Position numbers and translations under genes: made by a program. This document shows, one piece after another, positions 1 through 7,013 of a stretch of 20,535 nucleotides of DNA. The DNA comes from JBBIQS01 sp037442205 (GTDB lineage: Bacteria; Myxococcota; Myxococcia; Myxococcales; UBA5297): positions 1-20,535 of the forward strand of contig JBBIQS010000122.1 in the NCBI GenBank assembly GCA_037442205.1, written 5' to 3'. Positions within the stretch are counted from its first letter, which is position 1, and every line of letters begins with the position of its first letter. The notes under the pieces were generated by a model that had not been told where the DNA came from, ran no database searches, and was given only the letters and a program-made list of their open reading frames with translations.

Positions 1-86
1 GGGCTGGGGCTGGGCGGCTGCTTCATGTCGGCGCTGAAGGCGATTTCGACCTGGGTGGCGCCCGCCCGCCTGCCCTCGGTGCAGGG

Positions 87-455
87 CTACCTGATCGCGG
101 TGGGGGGGCTGGGCGCCGCCTCGGCGGGAGCGGGAGTCGGGGCGGCGGCGGCCAGCGCCGCGGCCGGGAACGAAGGCGGGGGCGCGGCCGGGGCCGCAGC
201 CGCCACGGCGGCGCCGGCGGTCTCCTCCAGCTCCAGCAGCGGCTGGCCGACCTTGACCGTCTGGCCCTCGGCGACGCGGATCGCGGTCACCTTCCCATTG
301 GCGGTCGAGGGCACCTCGACGGTGGCCTTGCCGGTTTCCAGCTCGACCACCGGCTGGTCCTCCTCGATCTGGGCGCCCAGCGCCACCAGGACCCGCACCA
401 CCTGGCCGGAGTCGACGTTCTCGCCGATCGCCGGAAGCTTCACTTCCACTGACAT
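87..455 (-). CDS. aceF: E2-type lipoyl-domain protein (dihydrolipoamide acetyltransferase N-terminus, apparently truncated)
   Basis: The frame encodes 122 residues. Residues 1-78 form one biotinyl/lipoyl domain, beginning MSVEVKLPAIGE. The lipoylated lysine should be K43 in the motif ETGKATVEVPS. Residues 80-122 are an Ala/Pro-rich linker of the kind that joins E2 lipoyl and catalytic domains. In a pyruvate dehydrogenase complex this arm carries the acetyl group from E1 to the E2 core. A TAG stop (87-89, minus) follows the linker, so no peripheral-subunit-binding domain and no acetyltransferase core with HxxxDG is present in this frame. Known E2 proteins are about 400-550 residues. The start is firm: AAGAGGAG (461-468) lies five bases before the ATG. 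The gene is 43 bases downstream of aceE, so the two should be co-transcribed. It is either a frame-broken aceF or a genuine small lipoyl protein. The 86 bases left of the stop show no E2-like frame. Confidence 0.8.
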   Translation of the reverse strand: MSVEVKLPAIGENVDSGQVVRVLVALGAQIEEDQPVVELETGKATVEVPSTANGKVTAIRVAEGQTVKVGQPLLELEETAGAAVAAAAPAAPPPSFPAAALAAAAPTPAPAEAAPSPPTAIR

Positions 456-498
456 GCTGGCTCCTCTTTCACTGCTCTTGCTGAGATCGAATCGCGCC
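456..498 (-). promoter_or_regulatory. Short aceE-aceF spacer with strong ribosome binding site
   Basis: The 43 bases between the aceE stop and the lipoyl-protein ATG hold an A-rich stretch and AAGAGGAG (461-468, minus), a near-consensus Shine-Dalgarno sequence. No terminator-like hairpin is visible, which supports a single transcript across both genes. Confidence 0.7.
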
Positions 499-3180
499 TC
501 AGGCGGTCATCGGGTTGAGCTTCTCGGGGTCGATCTCCAGGTCGGAGAGCGCCCGGCGCGCGATCGACGGCTCGAGCTGTCCGTCGCGGGCCAGCGCTCC
601 CAGCGCCGCCGCGGCCACGTAGCGCGCGTCCACCTCGAAGAAGTCGCGCAGCGCCTTGCGCGACTCGCTGCGGCCGAAGCCCTCGGTGCCCAGCGAGACC
701 AGGCGCCGCGGGATCCACCGCGAGAGCAGATCCGGCAGCGCCTTCATGTAGTCGGAGGCGGCCACCACTGGGCCCGGCGACGCGCCGAGCACCTGGGTGA
801 TGTACGGGACCCGCGCCGGCTGATCCGGGTGCAACATGTTCCAGCGCTCGGCCTCCAGGCCGTCGCGGCGCAGCTCCTTGTAGCTGGTGGCGCTGAAGAC
901 CTCGGCCGCCACGCCGTAGCGCTCGGCCAGCAGCTTCTGGGCCTTGACCACTTCATTGAGCATCGGGCCGCTGCCCACCAGCTGGACCTTGGGGGCGCGG
1001 GCATCGAGCTGCGGCGCCGCCGAGAGCCGGTAGAGGCCGCGCAGGATTCCCTCCTTGGCTCCCTCGGGCATGCGCGGCTGGATCCAGCTCTCGTTGTAGA
1101 CGGTGAGGTAGTAGAAGACGCTCTCCTGCTGCTCGTACATGCGCCGGATGCCCTCGCGCACGATGACCGCCATCTCGTAGGCGTAGGCCGGGTCGTAGGC
1201 CAGCAGGTTGGGCAGGGGCATCGCCAGCAGGTGGCTGTGGCCGTCCTGATGCTGTAGCCCCTCGCCGGCCAGCGTGGTCCTCCCGGCGGTGCCGCCCACC
1301 AGGAAGCCCCGGGCCCGCATGTCGCCGGCCGCCCAGATCAGGTCACCGACCCGCTGCAGCCCGAACATCGAGTAGAAGATGAAGAAGGGGATGGTCGGCA
1401 CGCCGTAGTTGGCGTAGGCGGTGCCGGCGGCCACGAACGAGGAGAGCGCTCCGGCCTCGTTGATGCCCTCCTCGAGGATCTGCCCGTCGGTCGCCTCCTT
1501 GTAGTAGAGGACGCTGGCGGCATCGACCGGCTCGTAGACCTGGCCGACGTGGGAGTAGATGCCGACCTGGCGAAAGAGCGATTCCATGCCGAAGGTGCGC
1601 GCCTCGTCGGGGACGATCGGCACCACCAGCTTCCCCAGCTTCGGCTCCTTGAGCAGCTTGGTCAGCAGCCGCACGAAGGCCATGGTGGTCGAGACCGGCC
1701 GGCCCTCGGTGCCGTCGTGGAACTCCTGGAACAGCTCGACGCCCGGGGTGGCGAGCGCCGGGGACCGCGGCACCCGCCGCGGCAGGAAGCCGCCCAGCGC
1801 CCGGCGCCGCTCGCGCAGGTAGCTCAGCTCGGGGCCGTCGTCCGGCGGGCGGTAGAATGGGGCGCTGCCGATCTTCTCGTCGCTGATCGGGATCTCGAAG
1901 CGGTCGCGGAACTGGCGCAGCTCCTCCTCGTGCAGCTTCTTCTGCTGGTGGGTGACGTTGCGCCCCTCGCCGGCCTCGCCCAGCCCGTAGCCCTTGATGG
2001 TTCGCGCCAGGATCACCGTCGGCGAGCCCTTGTGCTCCACCGCCGCCTTGTAGGCGGCGTAGACCTTGGCCGGGTCGTGCCCGCCCAGCGTCAGCTTCCA
2101 CAGCTTGTCGTCGGACAGGTGCTGCACCAGCGACTGCAGCCGCGGGTCGACTCCCCAGAAGTGCTTGCGGATGTAGGCGCCGCCCTCGACCGCGTACTTC
2201 TGGTACTCGCCGTCGACCACGCCGCTGGCGCGCTTGGTGAGCAGCCCCTCGTGGTCGCGCTCGAAGAGCGGGTCCCAGTCGCTGCCCCAGATGCACTTGA
2301 TGACGTTCCACCCCGAGCCGCGGAAGATGGCCTCCAGCTCCTGGATGATGTTGCCGTTGCCGCGCACCGGGCCGTCGAGCCGCTGCAGGTTGCAGTTGAC
2401 GACGAAGATCAGGTTCTCCAGCCGCTCGCGCGAGGCCAGGGTGATCGCCCCCAGCGCCTCGGGCTCGTCGGTCTCGCCGTCGCCCAGGAAGGCCCACACC
2501 TTGGAGTCCGACGGCTGGCGCAGCTTGCGGTCCTCCAGGTAGCGCAGGTAGCGCGCCTGGTAGATGGCCATGATCGGCCCCAGCCCCATCGAGACGGTGG
2601 GGAACTCCCAGAAGTCGGGCATCAGCCAGGGGTGCGGGTAGCTCGACAGCCCGCCGCCCGGGGCCAGCTCGCGGCGGAAGTTCTCCAGCTTCTGCTCGCT
2701 CAGCCGCCCCTCGAGGAAGGCGCGGGCGTAGATGCCGGGCGAGGCGTGGCCCTGAATGAAGACGAAGTCGCCGCCGCCCTCGGAGTCGCGGCCGCGGAAG
2801 AAGTGGTTGAAGCCCACCTCGTAGAGCGTGGCGGCGCTGGCGTAGGTGGAGATGTGACCGCCGATGCCGTCCTCCTGGCGGTTGGCGCGCACCACCATCG
2901 CCATCGCGTTCCAGCGCACCAGGCTCTTGATGCGCCGCTCCATCGCCCGGTCGCCGGGGAAGGGCGGCTGGCGGTCGACGGGGATGGAGTTGATGTACGG
3001 GGTGCGGCTGGTGACCGGCAGCTGGACGCCGCGCTGCTGGGCCTCGATCTGCAGGTCGCGCAGCAGCCGGCGGACCGCGACCGGGCCGCGGCGGTGGAGC
3101 AGCTCGTCGAGGGACTCCATCCAGTCGGAGGTCTCGGCGGCTTCGGCCGGGCTCTCAAAGAGCTCTACAGGGGTGTGCAT
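499..3180 (-). CDS. aceE: Pyruvate dehydrogenase E1 component, homodimeric type (acetyl-transferring)
   Basis: This 893-residue protein matches the length of E. coli AceE (about 887) and aligns with it from end to end from memory. It is the thiamine-diphosphate enzyme that decarboxylates pyruvate and reductively acetylates the E2 lipoyl group. The ThDP/Mg motif starts at GDGE (233-236) and ends at NCN (262-264). The ThDP-activating glutamate lies in EEGINEAG (570-577). Family histidines are present: H109 in GGHIS, H145 in QGHASPG, H411 in NVTHQQ and H644 in LQHQDGHSH. The C-terminus, PEKLNPMTA, is also typical. The start at 3180 matches the family N-terminus (SDWMESLDELL corresponds to the E. 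coli RDWLQAIE region), although no good ribosome binding site precedes it; the nearest is GGGAG about 13 bases away. It heads an operon with the lipoyl protein. Confidence 0.97.
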   Translation of the reverse strand: MHTPVELFESPAEAAETSDWMESLDELLHRRGPVAVRRLLRDLQIEAQQRGVQLPVTSRTPYINSIPVDRQPPFPGDRAMERRIKSLVRWNAMAMVVRANRQEDGIGGHISTYASAATLYEVGFNHFFRGRDSEGGGDFVFIQGHASPGIYARAFLEGRLSEQKLENFRRELAPGGGLSSYPHPWLMPDFWEFPTVSMGLGPIMAIYQARYLRYLEDRKLRQPSDSKVWAFLGDGETDEPEALGAITLASRERLENLIFVVNCNLQRLDGPVRGNGNIIQELEAIFRGSGWNVIKCIWGSDWDPLFERDHEGLLTKRASGVVDGEYQKYAVEGGAYIRKHFWGVDPRLQSLVQHLSDDKLWKLTLGGHDPAKVYAAYKAAVEHKGSPTVILARTIKGYGLGEAGEGRNVTHQQKKLHEEELRQFRDRFEIPISDEKIGSAPFYRPPDDGPELSYLRERRRALGGFLPRRVPRSPALATPGVELFQEFHDGTEGRPVSTTMAFVRLLTKLLKEPKLGKLVVPIVPDEARTFGMESLFRQVGIYSHVGQVYEPVDAASVLYYKEATDGQILEEGINEAGALSSFVAAGTAYANYGVPTIPFFIFYSMFGLQRVGDLIWAAGDMRARGFLVGGTAGRTTLAGEGLQHQDGHSHLLAMPLPNLLAYDPAYAYEMAVIVREGIRRMYEQQESVFYYLTVYNESWIQPRMPEGAKEGILRGLYRLSAAPQLDARAPKVQLVGSGPMLNEVVKAQKLLAERYGVAAEVFSATSYKELRRDGLEAERWNMLHPDQPARVPYITQVLGASPGPVVAASDYMKALPDLLSRWIPRRLVSLGTEGFGRSESRKALRDFFEVDARYVAAAALGALARDGQLEPSIARRALSDLEIDPEKLNPMTA

Positions 3181-3513
3181 GAGGACTGCCGTTCTCCCGA
3201 AGGGGCGGCCCTGCGAAATCAGGGCGGCGAGCCAGGGATAACGACGAGGGGGGGCGTCCTCAAGCCAGAGACGGGGAAACCGAGCGGGCGATTGAACGTC
3301 GTGCCGCGCTGCGGCAGAGCGGGCTAGAGCGCGACCGACGAGAACTGCGACCTCTCGCTGGCCATCGCCTCAAGGGGCTCGCTCATCGTGGTGAGAGCGC
3401 GGGCGCTCCCAAAGATGAGCGCGGTCACGCCGGCGGGGTGGTGCCGGTTGGCCGCGCGCTGAAAGCAGGCTGGTGCCAGGCGTGCGCGGTGGAGCCCGTC
3501 GCCGTTCAGCTCC
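3181..3513. other. Divergent spacer between aceE and the acyltransferase
   Basis: This stretch should carry the aceE promoter (minus) and possibly that of the acyltransferase (plus). A weak sigma70-like candidate on the minus strand is TTGAGG (about 3257-3262) followed 16 bases later by TTATCC (about 3235-3240); neither hexamer is good. A run of seven G lies at about 3248-3254. The right-hand two thirds are also covered by a coding-like minus-strand frame described separately. I see no tRNA, rRNA or recognisable structured RNA here. Confidence 0.4.
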
Positions 3514-3650
3514 GTGCCTGCGTCGACGAGCGATGAGGGTCTCAGCAGGGCGGAGACTCGCCAGCCGGTAGGCGAATACCCGCGTGACCGTGCCGCAGTC
3601 GAGCGCAAGTCGGCCGTGACTAGCTTCTGGAGCGTGAGCTTCGAGAGCCA
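3324..3650 (-). pseudogene. Unrecognised coding-like frame, possible gene remnant
   Basis: From about 3650 down to a TAG at 3324-3326 the minus strand reads about 108 codons without a stop. Third positions are mostly G or C, and the amino-acid composition is varied rather than the Arg/Ala/Pro repetition usual for shadow frames in this window. Examples are HHPAGVTALIFGSARALTTM and the final residues ASERSQFSSVAL. The frame stays open further right to an ATG at 4025, but there it runs antisense to the acyltransferase domain and becomes low-complexity. I do not recognise a family and see no convincing start codon with a ribosome binding site. It could be a decayed 3' gene end or chance. Confidence 0.25.
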
Positions 3651-4686
3651 CTTGGGCGAAGGTCGCGAGGGCGCCGGCCTTGGGAGTGAGCCGGCGCTCG
3701 GCGTGTCGGTCTGCGAAGGGCTGCAGCCGCTGACCGCCTTCGAGGAGCCTTGGGAGCGGCTCTGGTGGGTTTCTCCCGGCGCGACCCCGTTCCAGCACCC
3801 GGCGTGGTTGCTGCCGTGGCTGCGGCAGTACGGGCGGAACCCGCTGACCCTCGCTGCGCGGCGAGGCGATCGCCTCGTCGGGCTGATGTTCCTCGACCTT
3901 CCGCCAGAAGGGAGTGAGGAGGTGCTGCTTGCCGGGGAGGACCTCGGAAGAGACGCGGGGCTGATCGCCGAACCGGGCGAGGAGCGACGCGTGGCCGAGG
4001 CCCTGCTCGAGCGAGCGCTCGGCATCCTCGGGGAGCGGTGGATGGTGCTGCGCCGGCTGCCGGCGACCTCGCCGCTGCTCGAGGCCGCGGTGCGCCGGGG
4101 GCTGGCCGCCGCCCCGGATGAGCCGGCGCTGGTGCTCGAGCTCTCGGCGCATCCCGAGGCGCTGATCTCCCGGTTGCCGGGCGCTCCGAATCAGGCGCCG
4201 TTTTCCGGTCGGATCGCCCTCGCCAGCTACCTCGACTTCGACGAGCTGTTCAGCGCCTTCGTCGAGCTGCAGCGCAAGGAGAGCGCTCTGGGCCAGGCGA
4301 GCGCGCTGTCGGAGGAGGCCGCGGGCTTCCTTCGCCACGCCTCGCGCCGGCTGCTCGAGCGCGGGCTGCTGCGGCTGTACCTGCTCAGCGTGGACGGGAG
4401 GCCGGCGGCCTCGCTGTGCATCCTCGCGACCAAGGATCAGGCCTTCTGCCTCCTGGGCGGCTCGGACCCGGAGCTGGCGGCGCTGCGCCCCGGGTCGGTG
4501 CTGCTCGAGCACGCGCTGTCGAGCGCGATCGCCGATGGCGTGCGCGAGGTCCACTTCCTCAACGAGCGAGAGGGAGGCCGGGTCTGGGGCGCGGAGGAGC
4601 GGCAGACTTGGGCGCTGCCGCTCGGGGTTCGGCCCGAGGTCGCGGTGCCACGGCCAGAGCAGCCCGCGCCGGGCGAAGGGCCCTAG
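3514..4686 (+). CDS. GNAT-fold acyltransferase of the CelD/BcsL (BioF2-like) family
   Basis: The maximal frame is 390 residues. From about residue 64 it resembles the acetyltransferase family found in polysaccharide and capsule loci: an early segment with WERLWWVSPGATPFQHPAWLLPWL, an ARRGDRLVGLMFLD strand, then a second GNAT half (about 245-360) containing GRPAASLCILATKDQAFCLLGGSDPE and a loop of the LRPGSVLLEHALSSAI type. The donor and substrate cannot be told from sequence. The start is unresolved. ATG 3514 lacks a clear ribosome binding site, and in-frame GTG codons lie at 3616, 3634 and 3703, the last closest to the conserved domain. The first 60 or so residues are therefore doubtful. The gene stands alone, divergent from aceE. 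Its TAG stop (4684-4686) overlaps the stop of the convergent methyltransferase gene. Confidence 0.75.
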   Translation: MPASTSDEGLSRAETRQPVGEYPRDRAAVERKSAVTSFWSVSFESHLGEGREGAGLGSEPALGVSVCEGLQPLTAFEEPWERLWWVSPGATPFQHPAWLLPWLRQYGRNPLTLAARRGDRLVGLMFLDLPPEGSEEVLLAGEDLGRDAGLIAEPGEERRVAEALLERALGILGERWMVLRRLPATSPLLEAAVRRGLAAAPDEPALVLELSAHPEALISRLPGAPNQAPFSGRIALASYLDFDELFSAFVELQRKESALGQASALSEEAAGFLRHASRRLLERGLLRLYLLSVDGRPAASLCILATKDQAFCLLGGSDPELAALRPGSVLLEHALSSAIADGVREVHFLNEREGGRVWGAEERQTWALPLGVRPEVAVPRPEQPAPGEGP

Positions 4687-5804
4687 CGGGCCGGCTGGAG
4701 CCGGTAGAGCGTGGTCAGCTCGCGCGAGCGGGCGGCGAACAGCGGATCGGATTCGTCCTGCGACTTGGGATGGCGCGCGGCGGCGGAGCGCTTGCCCACG
4801 ACCCTCAGGCCATGTGCGGCGGCCCGCTGCTCGATCTCGTCGGCCCCGCGCAGACCCAGCAGTTCCGCGAGGTTGGAGATGACCAGCCAGGCCTCGCCGC
4901 CCGGCTCCAGGTGGTGTTCCAGCTGGCTCAGGAACCGCTCGAGCGTGGCGGAGCCCGGGTCGTAGATCGCGCGCTCGATGGGCGAGCGCGGTTTCTCGGG
5001 GAGCCAGGGCGGGTTGAAGACGATGAGCCCGGCCCTGCCCTCGGGGAACAGGTCGCGCTGCTCGACGCGGATCCGGTCGTCCAGGCCGAAGCGCTTCACG
5101 TTCTCCAGGGCGCAGGCGATGGCCCGCGGGTCGAGGTCGGTGGCGATGACCTCCTCGACGCCGCGCTTGGCCAGGATCAGCGCCAGGACTCCGGTGCCGG
5201 TGCCGACGTCCACGGCCCGGCGCAGGTGCAGAAGCGGCTCGGCGGCGACCAGGTCGAGGTACTCGGAGCGGGTGGGGGTGAAGACCCCGTAGTGCGGGTG
5301 GATCCGGCCGCCCAGGGCCTCCACCTCGACCCCGTTTTTGCGCCACTCGTGGGCGCCGATCACGCCCAGCAGCTCGCGCAGCGAGACCAGCAGCGGTTCC
5401 TCTGAGGGTCCCCAGGCTTCCAGGCAGGCGAGGTGGACGTCGGGGGCGCGCCGCAGCTGCACCCGGTACTGCGCGTCGAGCGGAACCACCAGGCGCGAGA
5501 GCAGCTGGTGCTCCAGGCTCTGGAACTGGCGGTGGGCCCGGAAGGTGGAGAGGAGATCCGGGCCGACGGGCTTGCGGCGCTCGCGCACCCGCTTGGCGAG
5601 CGCGGTCAGCAGTTGGCGGGCGTTGTGGTAATCGCCGCGGTAGAGCAGCGTGGTGCCTTCGGCCACCAAGTGGAAGGCCGGCGCGGCGCGGGTGCTGTCG
5701 TCGGCGAGCTGGATGCGCTTGGGCGGTGGGGCGCTCTCGGCGCGCCAGCGGGCCCTCCGCTCCTCGCCGCCCTCCTGCCAGCGGACCTCGTCGAGCTGCG
5801 CCAT
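4683..5804 (-). CDS. Class I SAM-dependent methyltransferase with NPPW motif (MTS/HemK-like)
   Basis: The protein has 373 residues. The C-terminal half (about 165-315) is a class I methyltransferase of the small/MTS type. It has motif I VDVGTGTGVLAL (198-209), the acidic SAM-ribose residue in ATDLDPRA (D223), and the catalytic NPPW (264-267), which in this family methylates planar nitrogens of nucleic-acid bases or a protein glutamine. PGGE (301-304) follows. The N-terminal 160 residues form a separate basic, unrecognised region that could bind RNA. The ATG at 5804 is preceded by GGGAGAGG, with six bases between GAGG and the ATG. This site lies inside the end of the upstream gene, only three bases away, so translational coupling is likely. 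It is the last gene of the rnd operon. The context favours an RNA substrate, but which base is unknown. Confidence 0.85.
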   Translation of the reverse strand: MAQLDEVRWQEGGEERRARWRAESAPPPKRIQLADDSTRAAPAFHLVAEGTTLLYRGDYHNARQLLTALAKRVRERRKPVGPDLLSTFRAHRQFQSLEHQLLSRLVVPLDAQYRVQLRRAPDVHLACLEAWGPSEEPLLVSLRELLGVIGAHEWRKNGVEVEALGGRIHPHYGVFTPTRSEYLDLVAAEPLLHLRRAVDVGTGTGVLALILAKRGVEEVIATDLDPRAIACALENVKRFGLDDRIRVEQRDLFPEGRAGLIVFNPPWLPEKPRSPIERAIYDPGSATLERFLSQLEHHLEPGGEAWLVISNLAELLGLRGADEIEQRAAAHGLRVVGKRSAAARHPKSQDESDPLFAARSRELTTLYRLQPAR

Positions 5805-5807
5805 GGG

Positions 5808-7001
5808 CTACCTCTCCCGCGCCGCCGGGGCGATGCGCAGCACCGAGAACCCCTCGCGCCCGATGACCTTGGTGATGGCGAGCTTGCGGCGCGCGGCGAT
5901 GGCTCGCACCCACTCCCGCTCCAGCTTCTCCAGGCAGAGCACCAGCGCCTCGCCGCCCGGGGCCAGATGCCGCGCCAGCGCGCACAGCTCGTCCTCGGCG
6001 ACCTTCTCCCCGGCCGAGGCCGAGAGCTCGCCGAGCGCGAGCTCGAAGCGCTGGTCGTCGGCGAGGGCGGTGGGCCAGTGGGCCGCCTCAATCAGCCGCA
6101 GCCGCGCCTCGACGCCCAGCCGCTGGGCGTTGAGGCGGGTGAAGGTCGTCGCCAGCAGGTCGCGTTCGACGCCCACCACGCTCGCCTCGGGGTTGCGCTT
6201 GGCGCAGGTGAGCGGGGCGATGCCGTAGCCGAAGCGGAAGGCCAGGATGCGCTCGGGAGGCTGGCGGGGTAGGGCGTCGAGCAGCACCGGCAGGCCGCTC
6301 TTGAGACGGCGCGGGTCGTCGCCGCCCAGGTCGTGCGGCCGGAGGAAGCGCAGCCCGCCCAGCTCGACTTCGTCGCGGCCGTAGAGAGCCTCGTCGCTGG
6401 GCAGCAGCGCGCTCAGCCGCTCTGCCGGAGCTGCCAGCAAATAGATGATGTGCCGGCTGCCCGTCGCCCGCCGCTCGATGGGCCAGCCCTGCTCGCGGCC
6501 GATCTCCTCGACCACCGGACCCAAATCGCGAATCACCACCACCCGCACCTCGCCGCCCGGCGCGAGCAGCGCCCGCCCATGGCCGAAGAGGTGGGCGATG
6601 AAGCTCTTGCCGATCCGCGCGGGGACGTTGCACAGCACCCAGTCATAGGGCGCGGCACCGGCCTCCAGATCGCGGAAGCCCAGGCTGCCGTGGACGCGGG
6701 CGTTCTCGAGGCTGCCCTGCTCCGCGTTGAGGGCCGAGTAGGCGACGGCGAGCAGGTCGCGATCCACCATCTCCACGCGCGCCTTGGGATAGCGCGCGGC
6801 CACCGGCAAGCCGAGGGCCCCGTAGCCGCATCCCATGTCGAGGATCGACTTCGGCTCGCCGGCGCCGAGGTTCGCCAGCAGCAGCAGCGTGCCCTCGTCG
6901 ATCTGCTGAGTCGAGAAGAGCTCGTGCGGGATGCGCAGCGACAGGCGGGCGCCGCCGACCACGAGCGGCAGGGAGGCCTTGTACCAGGGGTCGAATGCCA
7001 T
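5808..7001 (-). CDS. Tandem-domain methyltransferase, RsmC/RlmG-like architecture with altered motifs
   Basis: The 397-residue protein consists of two methyltransferase-like halves. The first (about 20-185) has motif I ILDMGCGYGALGL (53-65), MVDRD (78-82) and CNVPARIGK (124-132), the position where relatives carry NPP. The second (about 215-390) repeats the layout with a decayed motif I, ILAFRFGYGIAPL (252-264), then VERD (278-281) and LGELSASAGEK (323-333) in place of the catalytic loop. RsmC and RlmG are 16S and 23S rRNA guanine-N2 methyltransferases with one decayed and one active half; there the N-terminal half is the decayed one, whereas here the better preserved half is N-terminal. The gene sits 12 bases after rnd and 3 bases before the NPPW methyltransferase. 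No clear ribosome binding site precedes ATG 7001, so it may depend on coupling to rnd. An rRNA or tRNA substrate is inferred. Confidence 0.82.
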   Translation of the reverse strand: MAFDPWYKASLPLVVGGARLSLRIPHELFSTQQIDEGTLLLLANLGAGEPKSILDMGCGYGALGLPVAARYPKARVEMVDRDLLAVAYSALNAEQGSLENARVHGSLGFRDLEAGAAPYDWVLCNVPARIGKSFIAHLFGHGRALLAPGGEVRVVVIRDLGPVVEEIGREQGWPIERRATGSRHIIYLLAAPAERLSALLPSDEALYGRDEVELGGLRFLRPHDLGGDDPRRLKSGLPVLLDALPRQPPERILAFRFGYGIAPLTCAKRNPEASVVGVERDLLATTFTRLNAQRLGVEARLRLIEAAHWPTALADDQRFELALGELSASAGEKVAEDELCALARHLAPGGEALVLCLEKLEREWVRAIAARRKLAITKVIGREGFSVLRIAPAARER

Positions 7002-7013
7002 GGCGTGGCGCGC

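Noticed and set aside
3300..3520. Possible structured RNA (tmRNA, RNase P RNA or SRP RNA) in the aceE spacer
   Set aside because: None of the conserved sequence cores of these RNAs could be found on either strand.
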